Counted from the stretch's first letter, positions 13,247 through 25,853 are shown. The stretch is 64,000 bases of DNA from Erinaceus europaeus (GCF_950295315.1 NC_080171.1:109898378-109962377), one strand, 5' to 3'. Notes: generated by a model from the letters alone, not told the origin. A program made the numbers and translations.

Positions 13247-13380
13247 GCTATTATGAATAGACAAGCAAGGTAAACTTGCTATGTCAATTCTACTCATTGG
13301 TAAACAAAAACACCCTTTTCAAATTAAACACGCACACATATATAAGGCATACATGATTTTTAAAAAAAGTTAAGTCTTGT

Positions 13381-13548
13381 GGTCTGGGAGGTGGCACAGT
13401 GGATAAAGCATTGGACTCTCAAGCATGAGGTCCTATGTTCAGTCCCCGGCAGCATATGTACAGAGTGATGTCTGGTTCCTTCTCTCCTCCTCTCTTTCTC
13501 ATAAATAAATAAATAAAAATCTTTAAAAAAAAAGAAAGAAAGAAAGAC
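13381..13548 (+). mobile_element. Type 3 SINE
   Basis: Head 'tctgggaggtggcacagtgg', 'ataaagcattggactctcaa', B-box-like 'gttcagtccccggc' and tail 'aataaataaataaaaatct'. It sits inside L1 ORF2 sequence. Confidence 0.9.
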
Positions 13549-13786
13549 TGTACTGCTACATACAAAAATTGAAACTGAATTGCTCTCTAACCCCATACAT
13601 GAAGCAAAATTCAAACTGGATCAAGAATCAGTATGTAAGACCTGCAAACATAAAGCATACAGTAGATAGCAAAGGTGAAACATCTCATGGCATAGGCACT
13701 ACACATATCCTTGGGGAGTCAACCCAAGGCAAGGGAAATAAAGACAAAAAATAATAACTGTGACTACACGAGATCAAAAAGCCTTG
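13549..13786 (+). mobile_element. L1 ORF2 fragment, left half of an interrupted copy
   Basis: L1 ORF2 3' portion in sense: 'ctgtactgctacatacaaaa', 'caaactggatcaagaatcag', ending 'agatcaaaaagccttg'. The same sentence resumes at 16198 ('aaagccttgctacatcaaaa'), so the two halves were one element before the nested insertion. The repeated 'aaagccttg' (13778-13786 and 16198-16206) is the target-site duplication. Confidence 0.85.
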
Positions 13787-14041
13787 ATACCTAAAGGCTG
13801 GAATATTGCAGATGAAGATTTGGGATCTCTTTTTTGAATAGCTAGTAGGCCTATTTTAGCTATATTCCAAAGGGCCCATGACTATACTAGTTTTTTTCCT
13901 GAGCCTGACCTCTGATATGTAGGTAGACACAAGTTATTGTCTGAGGAGATGATGCCATGGCTGGAAAAAGGGCTAGAAAGCTGGATCAAGAAAGAGAGTA
14001 GCTCCCAAATATGGGAAAGGTGTATAAATATTGTTGGTTGT
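13787..14041 (-). mobile_element. L1 3'-UTR piece (inverted), left part of the nested insert
   Basis: This is the reverse complement of the 3'-UTR region seen in sense at 15520-15780 ('ctaaaggctggaatattgca', 'gggagctactctc' reversed). It is separated from the sense remainder (14931-16197) by the second-level insertion. An inverted 5' part joined to a sense 3' part is what twin priming of L1 produces. Confidence 0.75.
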
Positions 14042-14916
14042 CCTAAGACAGCAGGAACCTCACATCTTCACTATAGAGCCCCTACTTCCCCCAGTCCTGG
14101 AACCCTTGGATAGGGCCCACTTTCCCATATGCATCTCCCAATCCAAACCAAATAATATTGCATCCGCCAATCACAACCTAACCAAAGCAATGATTGCCAC
14201 CTCAACATGCTTCACCTCAGGCTGTATCCAGAGACTTCACGTGTGGAATGACAACCCTTCAGCTTCATTACTCGGGTGAGAACTTTCCTTTTATAGTACA
14301 CTCTAACTTCATCTCAGGTAGTTCACTTTCTAACAAAGTCCCATAACCTAGATATACACCAGTTTCTGTGAGAGAGAGCTTATGTGCACACGTATCCATA
14401 AACTACTGCAAAACATATACCTGAAAGCAGAAGTACACTAGAGTTTGCAGTGAGTACCTCCCTAACACTTCCTCTCCACTATTCCAAGCTTGAGATCCAT
14501 GATTGCTCAACAAATTGTTCGGCTTCATATGTTAACTCTCTTTTCAATCACCAGGTTCCAGATGCCACCAGGATGCTGGCCAGGCTTCCCTGGATTGAAG
14601 ACCCCACCAATGTGTCCTGGAGCTCAGCTTCCCCAGAGACACACCTTACTAGGGAAAGAGAGAGGCAGACTGGGAGTATGGACTGACCAGTCAACGCCCA
14701 TGTTCAGCGGGGAAGCAATTACAGAAGCCAGACCTTCTACCTTCTGCAACCCTCAACGACCCTGGGTCCATGCTCCCAGAGGGCTAGAGAATGGGAAAGT
14801 TATCATGGGAGGGGGTGGGTTATGGGAATTGGGTGGTGGGAATTGTGTGGAGTTGTACCCCTCCTACCTTATGTTTTTGTTCATTAATCCTTTCTTAAAT
14901 AAAAAATTTAAAAAAT
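14042..14916 (+). mobile_element. L1-3'-UTR-derived insertion with perfect TSD
   Basis: This 875 bp element runs from 'cctaagacagcagg' to 'cctttcttaaataaaaaatt'. It is flanked by the duplication 'atattgttggttgt' (14028-14041 and 14917-14930). It is close to the 23090-23991 copy over its full length and starts at the same base. Inside are 'gcatccgccaatcacaacct', 'aagcttcattactcgggtga'-type text and the usual 'ggtggtgggaattgtgtgg' end. It has no coding frame of its own, since the open stretches are not kept between copies. Confidence 0.88.
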
Positions 14917-14930
14917 ATATTGTTGGTTGT

Positions 14931-16197
14931 AACCATATTAATCCCTGCTTCCCCAGAGCCCTGCCCCACTAAGGAAAGAAAAAGACAAGTTGGGAGTATG
15001 GATCGACCTGCCAACACACGTGTTCAATAGAGAAGCAATTACAGAAGTCAAACCTTGCACCTTCTGCACCCCATAATGACCCTGGATCCATACTCCCAGA
15101 GGGATAAAGAATAGGAAAGCGATCAGGGGTAGGGGATGGGATATGGAGTTCTGGTGGTGGGAACTGTGTGGAGTTGTACCCCTCTTATCCTATGGTTTTT
15201 GTCAGTGTTTCCTCCAATAAATCCCTCTCTCCATTGTTACTGGTCATCTCTATCAGGAACAACACAATAGACCCCTTTGTGGGCTCCTATAGGACCTTGC
15301 CCTCAGTGTAGATCAACAACAGCAGAGAATGTTCCATCCTCTGAAGGGAGACTGGGCAAGGTACTCTGTGATCCACCCGAGGAAGACGGGTCTTGAAAAT
15401 GGGGGAGCTTGGAACGTCCCTACCCATGACCACAGAATGAGCTTAGATATACAGGGATGCAGAGGTTACATAGGCTCCTAAGCTGAATATGGGCTCCAGA
15501 TCACATCAAATCGATGGGGTTACAGTCAACAATACATTTCCCATATTTGAGAGCTACTCTCTTTCCTGATCCAGCTTTCTGGTCCTTTTTCCAGCCATGA
15601 CAGCATTTCCCCAGAAAATAACTTGTATCCACCTGCATATCAGATTTCAAGCTCAGAAAAAAAAAAAAAAACTAGTATAGTAATGGGCCCTTTGGAATAT
15701 ACCTAGAATATGCCTAGTATCTACAAAACAGAGATGCCCCAACTCCTCATCTGAACTATTCTAGCCTGAAAGTCCATGATTAGTCAACAATTTGTTTGGC
15801 TTTATATGTTAACTCTTTTTCAGCCACCAGGTTCCAGATGCTAGCATGATGCCAACCAGACTTCCCTGGACAGACAACCCTACCAATGTGTCCTAGAGCC
15901 CTGCTTCCCCAAAGCCAAACCCACTATGGAAAGAGAGAGGCAGGCTGGGAGTATGGATCAACCTGTTCAGCAGGGAAGCAGTTACAGAAGCCAGACCTTC
16001 CACCTTCTGCATCCCAAAATGACCTTGGGTCCATACTCCCAGAGGGATAAAGAATAGGAAAGCTATCAGAAGGGGTTGGGGTATGGAGATATGGTAGTGG
16101 GGATTGTGTGGAGTTTTACTACTCTTATGGTTTTTGTCCCTGTTTCCTTTTTATAAATAAAATTTAAATTTTTTTTTAAAAATGCAAAAACTTTTTT
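14931..16197 (+). mobile_element. L1 3' UTR, right part of the nested insert
   Basis: It continues after the second-level insertion. First comes a 3'-UTR end (14940-15205), then a longer block from 'aataaatccctctctccatt' (15219) through 'gaatatgggctccagatcac' and 'ctactctctttcctgatcca' to a second end 'ttttataaataaaattt' (16150-16180). The two successive ends suggest two copies or an internal duplication. Confidence 0.75.
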
Positions 16198-17100
16198 AAA
16201 GCCTTGCTACATCAAAAATTAGACCAAAAGATAGCTTACTGAGTAGGGGAATACATCACCTATATCTAAGGGCTTAACATCAGAAGTATATCAAGAAGTT
16301 ATGAAACTCAACAATAAAACAAATAACCCAGTTTAAACAGTGGGTAGAAGACTTGAAGAAATACTTCTTCCTCAAAAGAAAAAGCATAGATATAGCCAAA
16401 GGGCACGTGTAATGATGCTAAACACTATTCATTATTACAGAAATGCAAAGTGCAAACAAAATTCCATGCCACATCGTATCTGTGAAAATGATCTCCATCA
16501 AAATAATAATAAAAAATAAAATAACAAATGCCATCTTTTCATGATTTAAAAGAACCAAAATAAGCAATAATGAAAAATGTTGTCAAAGACAGAGAAATAG
16601 GAACTCTCATTCACTGTTGGTGGGAATATAAACTAATGCAACCATTTAGTAAAATAATAAGGAGTTTCTTCTAGAAGTTAAAAATAGTGCTACTATATAG
16701 TTCATTAACCCCCACATCTGATAATTATCTTCAGAATATAAAAGCATTAATTAAAAAATTATATCAATTTTAATATTTATAGCAGCACTACTCATAATAG
16801 CTAAGGTGTGGGAACAACTAAAGCAGCCACTACCAGGTAAGTTGATAAAGTAGATTTGACATATAAATCAGAATATATATCAGATATTGATCAGATATTA
16901 AAAGATCACATTTTGTCAATTGCAGGAAAATGGAAAAAACTTGAGTATACTCTGCAAAGCAAGTCAGGAAGAGACAAATACTATACAATATTATCTGCAT
17001 GTGCCATATAAGGAAATAAAATTAATGAAAGGACAAAATAAGAAAAAAAGTGAACTAGTGACAACAAAGAGATTACCCAAGAAGATGCAGGTAATATGTT
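16198..17100 (+). mobile_element. L1 ORF2 3' end, right half of an interrupted copy
   Basis: It continues the 13549-13786 ORF2 text: 'aaattagaccaaaagatagc', 'aatagctaaggtgtgggaac', 'ttgcaggaaaatggaaaaaa', 'acaatattatctgcatgtgc'. The 3' end is heavily mutated. This is the oldest layer of the nest. Confidence 0.75.
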
Positions 17101-17156
17101 GAATCTGAATGGACATCAGAGGTCAACAAGAAAACTCTGCATACTGGAGGCCAGGA

Positions 17157-17157
<1 letters not shown>

Positions 17158-17209
<52 letters not shown>

Positions 17210-17250
17210 CTCTATCTACTATCTATCTACCTACCTACCTACCTATCATT
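17158..17250 (+). repeat. (TATC)n microsatellite with a CTAC tail
   Basis: About 12-13 nearly perfect TATC units, one TCTC interruption, then four CTAC units. Likely length-variable. Confidence 0.97.
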
Positions 17251-17366
17251 TAGTTTTACCAGAGTCCTGCTCAGTTTTAATTTATGGTAGTGCTGGGGAT
17301 TAAATCTGTGACCTTGTATATTTCAGACACAAAACTCTTTTGACATGATGACTCTCCCCAGCCTCA
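17251..17366 (-). mobile_element. Type 4 SINE (antisense)
   Basis: 'accagagtcctgctcagttt', 'ggtagtgctggggattaaat' and 'tgatgactctccccagcc' are the reverse complement of a type 4 SINE. Confidence 0.65.
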
Positions 17367-17369
17367 ACC

Positions 17370-17865
17370 AAAGCAGAGGTTACATAGGCTCCTATGCTGA
17401 ATACGGGCCCCAGATCAAATCTATGGGGTTTACAGTCAACAATATTTATAGACTTTTCCTATATTTGGGAGCTACTCTCTTCCCTGATCCAGCTTTCTAG
17501 CCCTTTTTCCAGCTATGACATCTCCCCAGACAATAATTTGGGTCCACCTGCATATCAGATGTCAAGCTCAGGCGAAAACTAGTATAGTCATGGCCCTTTG
17601 GAATATAACTAAATAGGCCTACTAGTAGCTATCTTCAAAACAGAGACCCCAAATCTTCATCTGCAATATTCCAGCCTTTAGGTTCATGATTAGTCAACAA
17701 TTTGTTTGGCTCTGTATGTTAACTCCTTTTCAGCCATCAGGTTCAAGATGTTATCATGATGCCAACCAGATCTCCCTGGGCAGATGACCCCACCAATGTG
17801 TCCTAGAGCCCCACTTCCCCACTCTCATTAAAATAAATAAAATTAAATTTTAAAAAAGAAACTAC
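17370..17865 (+). mobile_element. L1 3'-UTR fragment (sense)
   Basis: 'gaggttacataggctcctat', 'ggagctactctcttccctga' and 'aatattccagcctttaggtt' are the same blocks as at 15460-15800. The 3' end is cut short at 'cccacttccccactct', followed by an A-rich tail. It ends about 85 bases from the exon at 17952. Confidence 0.8.
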
Positions 17866-17946
17866 CAATTTTAGGTATACAGATAAGGGTGGTACTGTCA
17901 TGACAAATGCCTAATATTGCCTCTCCCCCCTGCCCCGAGCACTTTA

Positions 17947-18234
<288 letters not shown>

Positions 18235-19009
18235 CTATTAGGAAGACTCACAGTGGACATTGGACATTTCATTAGCAGCAGATTTTCCAGGACTTATGTA
18301 GTTGCTTATCAATTTTCTGGCAACTAGGCTTTTACAATTACACTTCCTCATCAAATGTAAATTAATATTTACCTTTTATTTCCCTCAAACCAAAGCTCTG
18401 ATAAAGCCAGTCAATCACATGTCTGCACCTTTTAGTAAATCTCCATCATTATTTCTCAGCATTAGCACAGGTATTTCTAGCCAGTCCTTTTCTGAAACAT
18501 GAACTAGGCATGGGAAACAATAATTCCCTCCCTTCACAATAACAGGTGATTTTATCCAACTAAATTTAGCGCCAATGATCACTTTCTCCAGGGACATGTC
18601 TGTACTTGATTTTATTAAGCAAACATGCTTCTAAGTTAGTCACTTAGGTGACACCTACATCTTAACTCTTCATAGGAGGAGTGTTTCTGTGTCTCAAAGA
18701 TGGGCTAACCACCTCTCAGAAGTTCCTGCAGACTGTATGACCCAGGGAGGGCGGGTCTCTGCTTTAAGTTTCTTACCAAGATAGCAGGCATTTTTAATTT
18801 TTACTTAATTTTATTTTGAAAACATTTTTATAACACTAGATTCTCTCTACTGCTCCAAGAGCAAGCTTATCTTAATCACATGAGAAGAATTTAATATAAT
18901 TGCAGTTTTCCCCCTGGGATTTCATTTTTCATAAATTTCATATGGAAGAATACACACCCCTGAATTACCCTAGAATTTGAAAAAGCATAAAATTACTTAA
19001 AATATATTT

Positions 19010-19203
19010 CTGTTTATTTATTTTGGATAGAGACACAGACATTGGGATGAAAGGGAGAGAGACAGAGAGAGAGATACAAGCGATACTGCTTCACTGCTAG
19101 TGAAGCTTCCCCTCTGCTGGTAGAGCAAAAGATTTGAACCTGAGTCTTTGTGCACTGCAAAGTATGCACTCTGTCCAGTGTGCCATTGCTCAGACTCCGG
19201 TAT
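19010..19203 (-). mobile_element. Type 2 SINE (antisense)
   Basis: 'ttggatagagacacagacat', 'cttcactgctagtgaagctt', 'gtgccattgctcagactcc' in antisense order, with a reversed tail rich in 'ttatttatttt'. Confidence 0.85.
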
Positions 19204-19230
19204 AAGATTTCTATCAAGATATTCTAGTGT

Positions 19231-19472
19231 GAGGACCTGGTGGTGGCACACCTGGTTGCACACACGTGTTATAATGTGCAAGGGCCCAGGTTCAAGACCC
19301 CGGTCCCCGCCTGCAAGGGGAAAGCTTCATGAGTAGTGAAGCAGTGCTGTCGGCATCTCTCTGTCTATCTCTCTGTCTGTCTCTCTCTCTCTCTCTCTCT
19401 AGCTCCCCATTACTCTCAATTTCTGGCTGCCTCTATCCAATAAATAAATAAAGATAATAAAAAATAATAAAA
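19231..19472 (+). mobile_element. Type 2 SINE
   Basis: 'gacctggtggtggcacacct', B box 'ggttcaagacc', 'gaagcagtgctgtcggcatc', a CT-rich stretch, and tail 'caataaataaataaagataa'. Nearly full length and well preserved. Confidence 0.92.
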
Positions 19473-19654
19473 ACGACATTCTAGTACTGGAACTTTATCC
19501 CATGAAAATAAAATATCTGACTATTTTAATAATAAAGTAGCTGAAAAAATAAGTATCATAAGAAAATAAAGTATCTGAATACACATCTATAGTGCTCTGC
19601 GGTAGTTTTTATTTTGTTTTTGTTGTTGTTTAGACTGAATTTTTATTTATTTTT

Positions 19655-20140
19655 CACATAATTATTTAATATTGATTTACAAAGTGATCAGGCAATAGGG
19701 GTATAATTCCACACTGTTCCTACCACCAGAGTCTGTGTCCCCTTTCCCTCAATTAGAACCTGCAATAGTTCTCCCAAGGTCACAGATATGGATTCACTAT
19801 TATTTCTATAACTATCTATATTTATATATATTTGCCCTCTTTTCTACAATCCTGCCTTCTCTTCCTTTCTAAGTCACAGCTACACCCTTTACTATTTCTG
19901 AATATTCTTCTATTTCCCCTCTTCTCTCTCTGGGTCCTGATGGAATTGGGGTTCAGAGTCCTCTGGTCATCTTCCCCTAATATTTCTCCCCTCTGGTAGT
20001 ATGGACCAGAATTCTTTATGGGTTACAGAAAATGGGAGCTTTGGCTTCTGTAATTGCTTCTCCGATGGACATGGGCATTGGCAGGTCAACCCATATCCCC
20101 AGCCTACTGGGGTAGAGCTCTCTGGAGGGGTGAGGTTCCA
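19655..20140 (-). mobile_element. L1 3' UTR (antisense)
   Basis: It begins 'ttaatattgatttacaaagt' and runs through 'ctcccaaggtcacagatatg', 'ctgggtcctgatggaattgg' and 'gcttctgtaattgcttctcc'. It ends at about 20140. Confidence 0.78.
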
Positions 20141-20725
20141 GGACAATTTGTAATGGAAAATTATAAAATTTTTCTGATACAAGACTGTATACAGCAACTG
20201 AAAAAAAAAGTTTCACAAGACATTTCCGAGTCAGAAAATGCAAAGAGAGAAAAGCTTATATTAAATGATTCTAATTTTGCAAATGGATGCCAAATCTGGA
20301 TGTGTAGGGACTAATCAACAGTGTGTCTCTGATGGGCGAGTTGCTAGTGATCTGCACACAGTTCTATTATCACAGACCAGATAAAGAAGAGCACATACTA
20401 GCTTAGTAACACAATGGTTTGGTGGCAGGGGTGCATCCATGCAGACAGAAGATGGAAAGAAGAGAAGACCGATAAAATAATAAAGACATGGCATTAAGAA
20501 GTACAAATGTTGCATTTGTTAAAAGGGTTGGGAGTACAATATGTTCTATCCTAGAAATAAATGCTTAAAACTTAAAAAGAAAAATAGAGAATAATAAAGA
20601 TGTAAGTCATTGAAACAAAATGAACACCTTTTCAAACTTGAACACCTTTGCAATAGGCATGTCTCTGTCTATACATAAAAATTAAGTCAAGCATAAACTA
20701 AAACGTGTGTGTTTTGCGAATGCTA

Positions 20726-20980
<255 letters not shown>

Positions 20981-21211
20981 TTATATTGTCTAATGGTTTT
21001 CTGATTACTTTGCTCAAATATTTGTGATTAGTAGATACAGTGAAAATTGTCTCGAATTTATTTGATATTAACATATTAAATTTCAATTGATATTTTACGT
21101 GCGGATTTATATACCTCTTTATTGACTTTGAATAACTGAGTTAAATACTCCTTTTTTAATTTGTTTCTCCTGTGGTTGTATCATTTCTGTTGATGTAGAA
21201 TATTGTACCTT

Positions 21212-21480
21212 GGAGGCCGGGTGGTAGTGCACCAGGGTAAGTGCACATAGCATGAAGTGTAGGGACCCGCACGAGGATCCCAGTTCGAGCCCCAGGCTCG
21301 TCACCTGCAGGGAGGGGTCACTTTACAAGCAGTGAAGTAGATCTGCAAGTGTCTCTCTTCCTTTCTCCCTCCCTATCAGAAAAATTTTTTAAAAACATGG
21401 CCACAAGAGCAGTGGATTCATAGTGTCAGCATCAAGCCCCAGTGATAACCCTGGAGGCAAAAATATAAGTAAAACTTTAA
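21212..21480 (+). mobile_element. Type 1 SINE with 3' extension
   Basis: Diverged head 'gggtggtagtgcaccagggt', B box 'agttcgagccc', a shortened CT region, then the extension 'gagcagtggattcatagtg' and 'gtgataaccctggaggcaaa'. Confidence 0.85.
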
Positions 21481-21584
21481 AAAACTAGGATATTGTATCT
21501 TTATTTACGTGAAAAATCTTGATCAGTAGGACATTATAGCCTGCTGTGATGACATTCTACTTAGTGATTTTTTCTAGTGCTCAT

Positions 21585-21875
21585 ATTTTATTTTATTTTA
21601 TTTTATTTTTATATTACAGAATTACATGTCAACAGGGGTTTGAGTCCACATCATTCCCACCACCAGAGTTCTGAATCTTTAGTCTCCCCACTGCAATCTA
21701 CCACAGTTCCCCTACGGTTATAGACATGGGCCAACCATCTTCTCTACAACTATCTGTCCACGTTTATACATAGTTGCCCCTTCTTTTTCTGATTCAATCC
21801 TCTCTTCCCCGCTAAGCCACTCATGACATCATAACTACCTCCATATGTCCCTTCTCTCTATCTGGGTGGATTTTT
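21585..21875 (-). mobile_element. L1 3' UTR (antisense)
   Basis: After 'attttattttattttat' come 'cattcccaccaccagagttc' and 'tagacatgggccaaccatct', a more diverged relative of the 19655 copy. Confidence 0.7.
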
Positions 21876-22369
21876 ATAGTACTGTTTTTGGTCAAGATTC
21901 TGATGAGTTAGAGTAACATAAACATTGATGAACTCATTCAAGACCAGGATCGTCAGCTGGTCTCTGCTAATGCCATTTGTAGCAAATGAATATGGAGATG
22001 TTCTAGATTTTTCAATCAATGTTCTGACTAAATACTGTATTTCAGAATACGATAGATAGATATATATCAGTAGCATGTTGCAACTAACCTGAGGTCATTA
22101 AAAATTCCAAGAAACTGTATTTTGAGTTGTGTGAGCCATATGTCTCTTGTCACTTAACAATTCAGACTGCATTATATAAATGACTTCTCCATGCTATCCC
22201 AGCTCACTATACCTGTTTAGAATTTCCATAAAACAAATATAAATCTCCAGTTGGTAGTCAAGTACTAAATTTATAGCAGAACTGTTCAAATGATAAAATC
22301 TTAAAAACACTGCTGCTATGTTGAGAGCTCTTCACCTACAGATTTTTCCAAATTTATTTTATTTATTTA

Positions 22370-22553
22370 TTTATTTGCTTTGCCCCCGGGATTACTGCTG
22401 GGACTCAGTGCAAGCACTATATAAACTCACTGCTTTTGGAGGCTATTTTTTCTATTTTATTGGGTAGGACAGAGACAAATTGAGAGAGGAGAGGAAGAGA
22501 GAGAGGGAAAGAGAGACACCTGCAGACCTGCTTCACCACTCGTGAAAGTGCCA
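22370..22553 (-). mobile_element. Type 1 SINE (antisense), part 1 of an interrupted copy
   Basis: 'tgcccccgggattactgctg', 'gggtaggacagagacaaatt' and 'ctgcagacctgcttcaccac' in antisense order. It breaks at 'aaagtgcca' (22545-22553), which is repeated at 24049-24057, where the same SINE continues with its 'gcaggtgggg' block. Confidence 0.85.
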
Positions 22554-22589
22554 GAGTATGCCAGAGTATGCCTGTAGTGCCAGAGCTCA

Positions 22590-22835
22590 GGCTGGGAGTA
22601 TGGACCGACCTGCCAACTCCCATGTTCAGCTGGGAAGCAATTACAGAAGCCAGACCTTCCACCTTCTGCATCCCACAATGACCCTGGGTCCATACTCCCA
22701 GAGGGATCAAGAATAGGAAAGCTATCAGGGGAGGGGATGGGATACGGAGGTCTGGTGGTGGGAACTGTGTGGAACTGTATCCCTCTTATCCTATGGTTTT
22801 GTCAGTGTTTCCTTTTTATAAGTAAAAGCAAAAAG
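22590..22835 (+). mobile_element. L1 3' end fragment (sense)
   Basis: 'gctgggagtatggaccgacc', 'gaagcaattacagaagccag', 'ggtggtgggaactgtgtgga', 'cctttttataagtaaaagca'. About 245 bp of the 3' terminus, starting shortly after the target-site duplication at 22553. Confidence 0.88.
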
Positions 22836-23089
22836 GAGTCCGGCGGTAACCCAGCTGGGTAAGTGCACTTGGTGCAAAGCGCAAGACTGGCATAAAGATT
22901 CCGGTTTGAGCCCTCGGCTCCCTACCTGCAGGGGAGTTGCTTCACAAGCGGTGAAGTATGTCTGCAGGTGTCTTTCTCTCCCCCTCTTTGTCTTCCCCCC
23001 CTCTCCATTTCTCTCTATCCTATCTAACAACAATGACATTAATAACAGCAACAACAATAACTACAACAATAAAAAACAACAAGGGCAGC
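22836..23089 (+). mobile_element. Type 1 SINE, part 1 (split by an L1-derived insertion)
   Basis: Head 'ggcggtaacccagctgggta', degenerate B box 'ggtttgagccc', 'cctacctgcaggggagttgc', CAA tail to 'aacaacaagggcagc'. The last part of its tail is at 24011-24048. Confidence 0.92.
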
Positions 23090-23991
23090 CTAAGACAGCA
23101 GGAACCTCACATCTTCACTATAGAGCCCCTACTTCCCCCAGTCCTGGCACCCATGGATAGGGCTCACTTTCCCGTATGCTTCTCCCAATCCATACCAAAT
23201 AATATTGCATCCGTCGATCACAACCTAACCAAAGCAACGATTGCCATCTCAACATGCTTCACCTCAGAGTGTATCCAGAGACTTCACGTGTGGAATGACA
23301 ACCCTTCAGCTTCATTACTCGGGTGAGACCTTTCCTTTTATAGTACACTCTAATTTCATCTCAGGTAGTTCACTTTCTAACAAAGTCCCATAACCTAGAC
23401 ATACACCAGTTTCTGTGAGAGAGAGCTTATGTGCACACGTATCCATAAACTACTGCAAAATATATACCTGAAAGCAGGATTACACTAGAGTTTGCAGTGA
23501 GTACCTCCCCAACACTTCCTCTCCACTATTCCAATCTTGGGATCCATGTTTGCTCAACAAATTGTTTGGCTTTGTATGTTAACTCTCTTTTCAATCACCA
23601 GGTTCCAGATGCCACCAGGATGCTGGCTAGGCTTCCCTGGATTGAAGACCCCACCAATGTGTCCTGGAGCTCAGCTTCCCCAGAGACACACCTTACTAGG
23701 GAAAGAGAGAGGCAGACTGGGAGTATGGACCGACCAGTCAACGCCCATGTTCAGCGGGGAAGCAATTACAGAAGCCAGACCCTCTACCTTCTGCAACCCT
23801 CAACGACCCTGGGTCCATGCTCCCAGAGGGCTAGAGAATGGGAAGGCTATCATGGGAGAGGGTGGGTTATGGGGATTGGGTGGTGGGAATTGTGTGGAGT
23901 TGTACCCCTCCTACCTTATGCTTTTGTTCACTAATCCTTTCTTAAATTAAAAATTTTAATAAAAAAAAATAAAAAAAAAAAAAAAAAAAAA
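23090..23991 (+). mobile_element. L1-3'-UTR-derived insertion with perfect TSD
   Basis: It runs from 'ctaagacagcagg' to a tail of more than 40 mostly A residues. It interrupts a SINE, with the duplication 'aaaaaacaacaagggcagc' on both sides (23071-23089 and 23992-24010). It has the same internal order as the element at 14042 and differs from it by only a small fraction of bases. The long tail and clean duplication mean a recent insertion. Confidence 0.92.
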
Positions 23992-24010
23992 AAAAAACAA
24001 CAAGGGCAGC

Positions 24011-24048
24011 AAAAGGGAGTAAATAAATAAATAAATATTAAAGAAAAT
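24011..24048 (+). mobile_element. Type 1 SINE, part 2 (tail)
   Basis: 'aaaagggagtaaataaataa' and following bases complete the tail of the SINE that starts at 22836. Confidence 0.88.
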
Positions 24049-24155
24049 AAAGTGCCATAGCTGCAGGTGGGGACAGAGGCTCAAACCCACATCCTAGCAT
24101 GAGTCCTTGCGCTTAGTACTGTGTGTGCGTAACTGGGTGCACCATTGCCCAGATT
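24049..24155 (-). mobile_element. Type 1 SINE (antisense), part 2
   Basis: It resumes at the second 'aaagtgcca' with 'gctgcaggtggggacagagg' and ends 'ggtgcaccattgcccag', the reversed head. It completes the copy started at 22370. Confidence 0.85.
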
Positions 24156-24514
24156 TTCCAAATTTAATGACAACTTACTCTCATGTACAGATTAACATCT
24201 GTAAAGGATGAAGTATCTCAATAGAATGTGCCTATATTAAACCTCTGCACAACTACTGTACACAAGAAATGCATGGCCATAATTCTGAGTTGCTAGGAAA
24301 TGATATTTTTATATACAGCAGTTTTTTTTTCTTCTCTAGATGGTTGTATTGTATTTTTCACTTAATGTAGAACTAATATATAACATCAAATTAGTTTCAG
24401 GTGATCAACATAACAATTCTATATATATATGGAATAATAAAATGATCACAGCAAGTGTTACAGCAACCCAACACCACACATAGTAAAAACTTTATATGTA
24501 TGTGATGAATACTT

Positions 24515-24790
24515 TTTAAAAAATATTTATTTATTTATTCCCCTTTTGTTGCCCTTGTTTTTTTATTGTTGTAGTTATTATTGTTGTCGTTGTTGGATAG
24601 GACAGAGAGAAATGGAGAGAGGAGGGGAAGACAGATGGGGAGAGAAAGATAGACACCTGCAGACCTGCTTCACCGCCTGTGAAGCGGCTTCCCTGCAGGT
24701 GGGGAGCCAAGGCTTGAACCCCCATCCTTACACCAGTCCTGGAGCTTTGCTCCACCTGCGCTTAACCCACTGCGCTACAGCCCGACTCCC
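24515..24790 (-). mobile_element. Type 1 SINE (antisense)
   Basis: Reversed tail 'tatttatttatttattcccc', 'ttggataggacagagagaaa', 'cctgcaggtggggagccaag', 'ctgcgctacagcccgactcc'. Full length. Confidence 0.95.
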
Positions 24791-24937
24791 GTGATGAATA
24801 CTTTTAAGTAACGTTTGAATACTCTTTTTAAAAAAAGAAGGGGTGGGGTGGTATTATTTCCATGTAGTAATATTTTATTTACAAGGTTAACTCGCATCTA
24901 GAAAACTGGTTCTGGAATAGTTTTAAAGTAATTTTCA

Positions 24938-25165
<228 letters not shown>

Positions 25166-25611
25166 TCAACACCACAATATCTGTTATTATTATCTGAAAT
25201 CTAGTATTTTTAACAATTATGCTTTTCTTCTATCTTAAAAACTGGCTAGTTGATTTTAATCTTGAACACAATTTTCATTAGAAATTAAGTAATGTCTTCT
25301 ATCATATTTGTCTTTGCTATTATTATTATTCATTGTATTTTCAATTATCTTGAGGATATTTATTCCTAGGGCTTCACTCATGATGCTATTTTTTTAAAAA
25401 TGCACATATCCACACTTGTTTTTAAAATATTACCTGGTAATTTATTGATATCTAATAATAATTCTACAATAATTAGGCTATAAAACTTTTTTTAGATAAA
25501 AGTTTATTTAAGATATAAATATGTTGCTTGTGCATAAGTTCAATTATATGGTGACCATGTATCAATTCAACTGGATAGTTCTGGGTTACAACCATTGCTC
25601 CAGAGTAATTG

Positions 25612-25735
25612 ATTTTTTAATATCTTTATTGGGGGATTAATATTTTACAAAATTCGACAGTAAATACAATAGTTTGTACATGCATAACATTTCTCAGTTT
25701 TCCACAAAACAATACAACACCCAGTAGGTTCCAGA
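25612..25735 (-). mobile_element. L1 3' end (antisense), second end type
   Basis: 'taatatctttattgggggat', 'acagtaaatacaatagtttg', 'ttctcagttttccacaaaac'. Its reverse complement matches the end of the sense copy near 13190-13230. Confidence 0.65.
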
Positions 25736-25853
25736 GTAATTATTATAGGATCTTCTTTCTTTCTCTTAAGTGTTCTAGCTTCAGGATAAACTAGCTACTT
25801 ATCTGGAAAAAATTAAACATAAAGGACACATTGATCTAAATAATCATATTTTC

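Noticed and set aside
14490..14972. Open frame of about 160 residues, with a near-identical one at 23537-23950
   Set aside because: The two are similar only because the repeats are copies. The sequence is L1 3' UTR, and other copies break the frame (for example 4093 onward ends differently).
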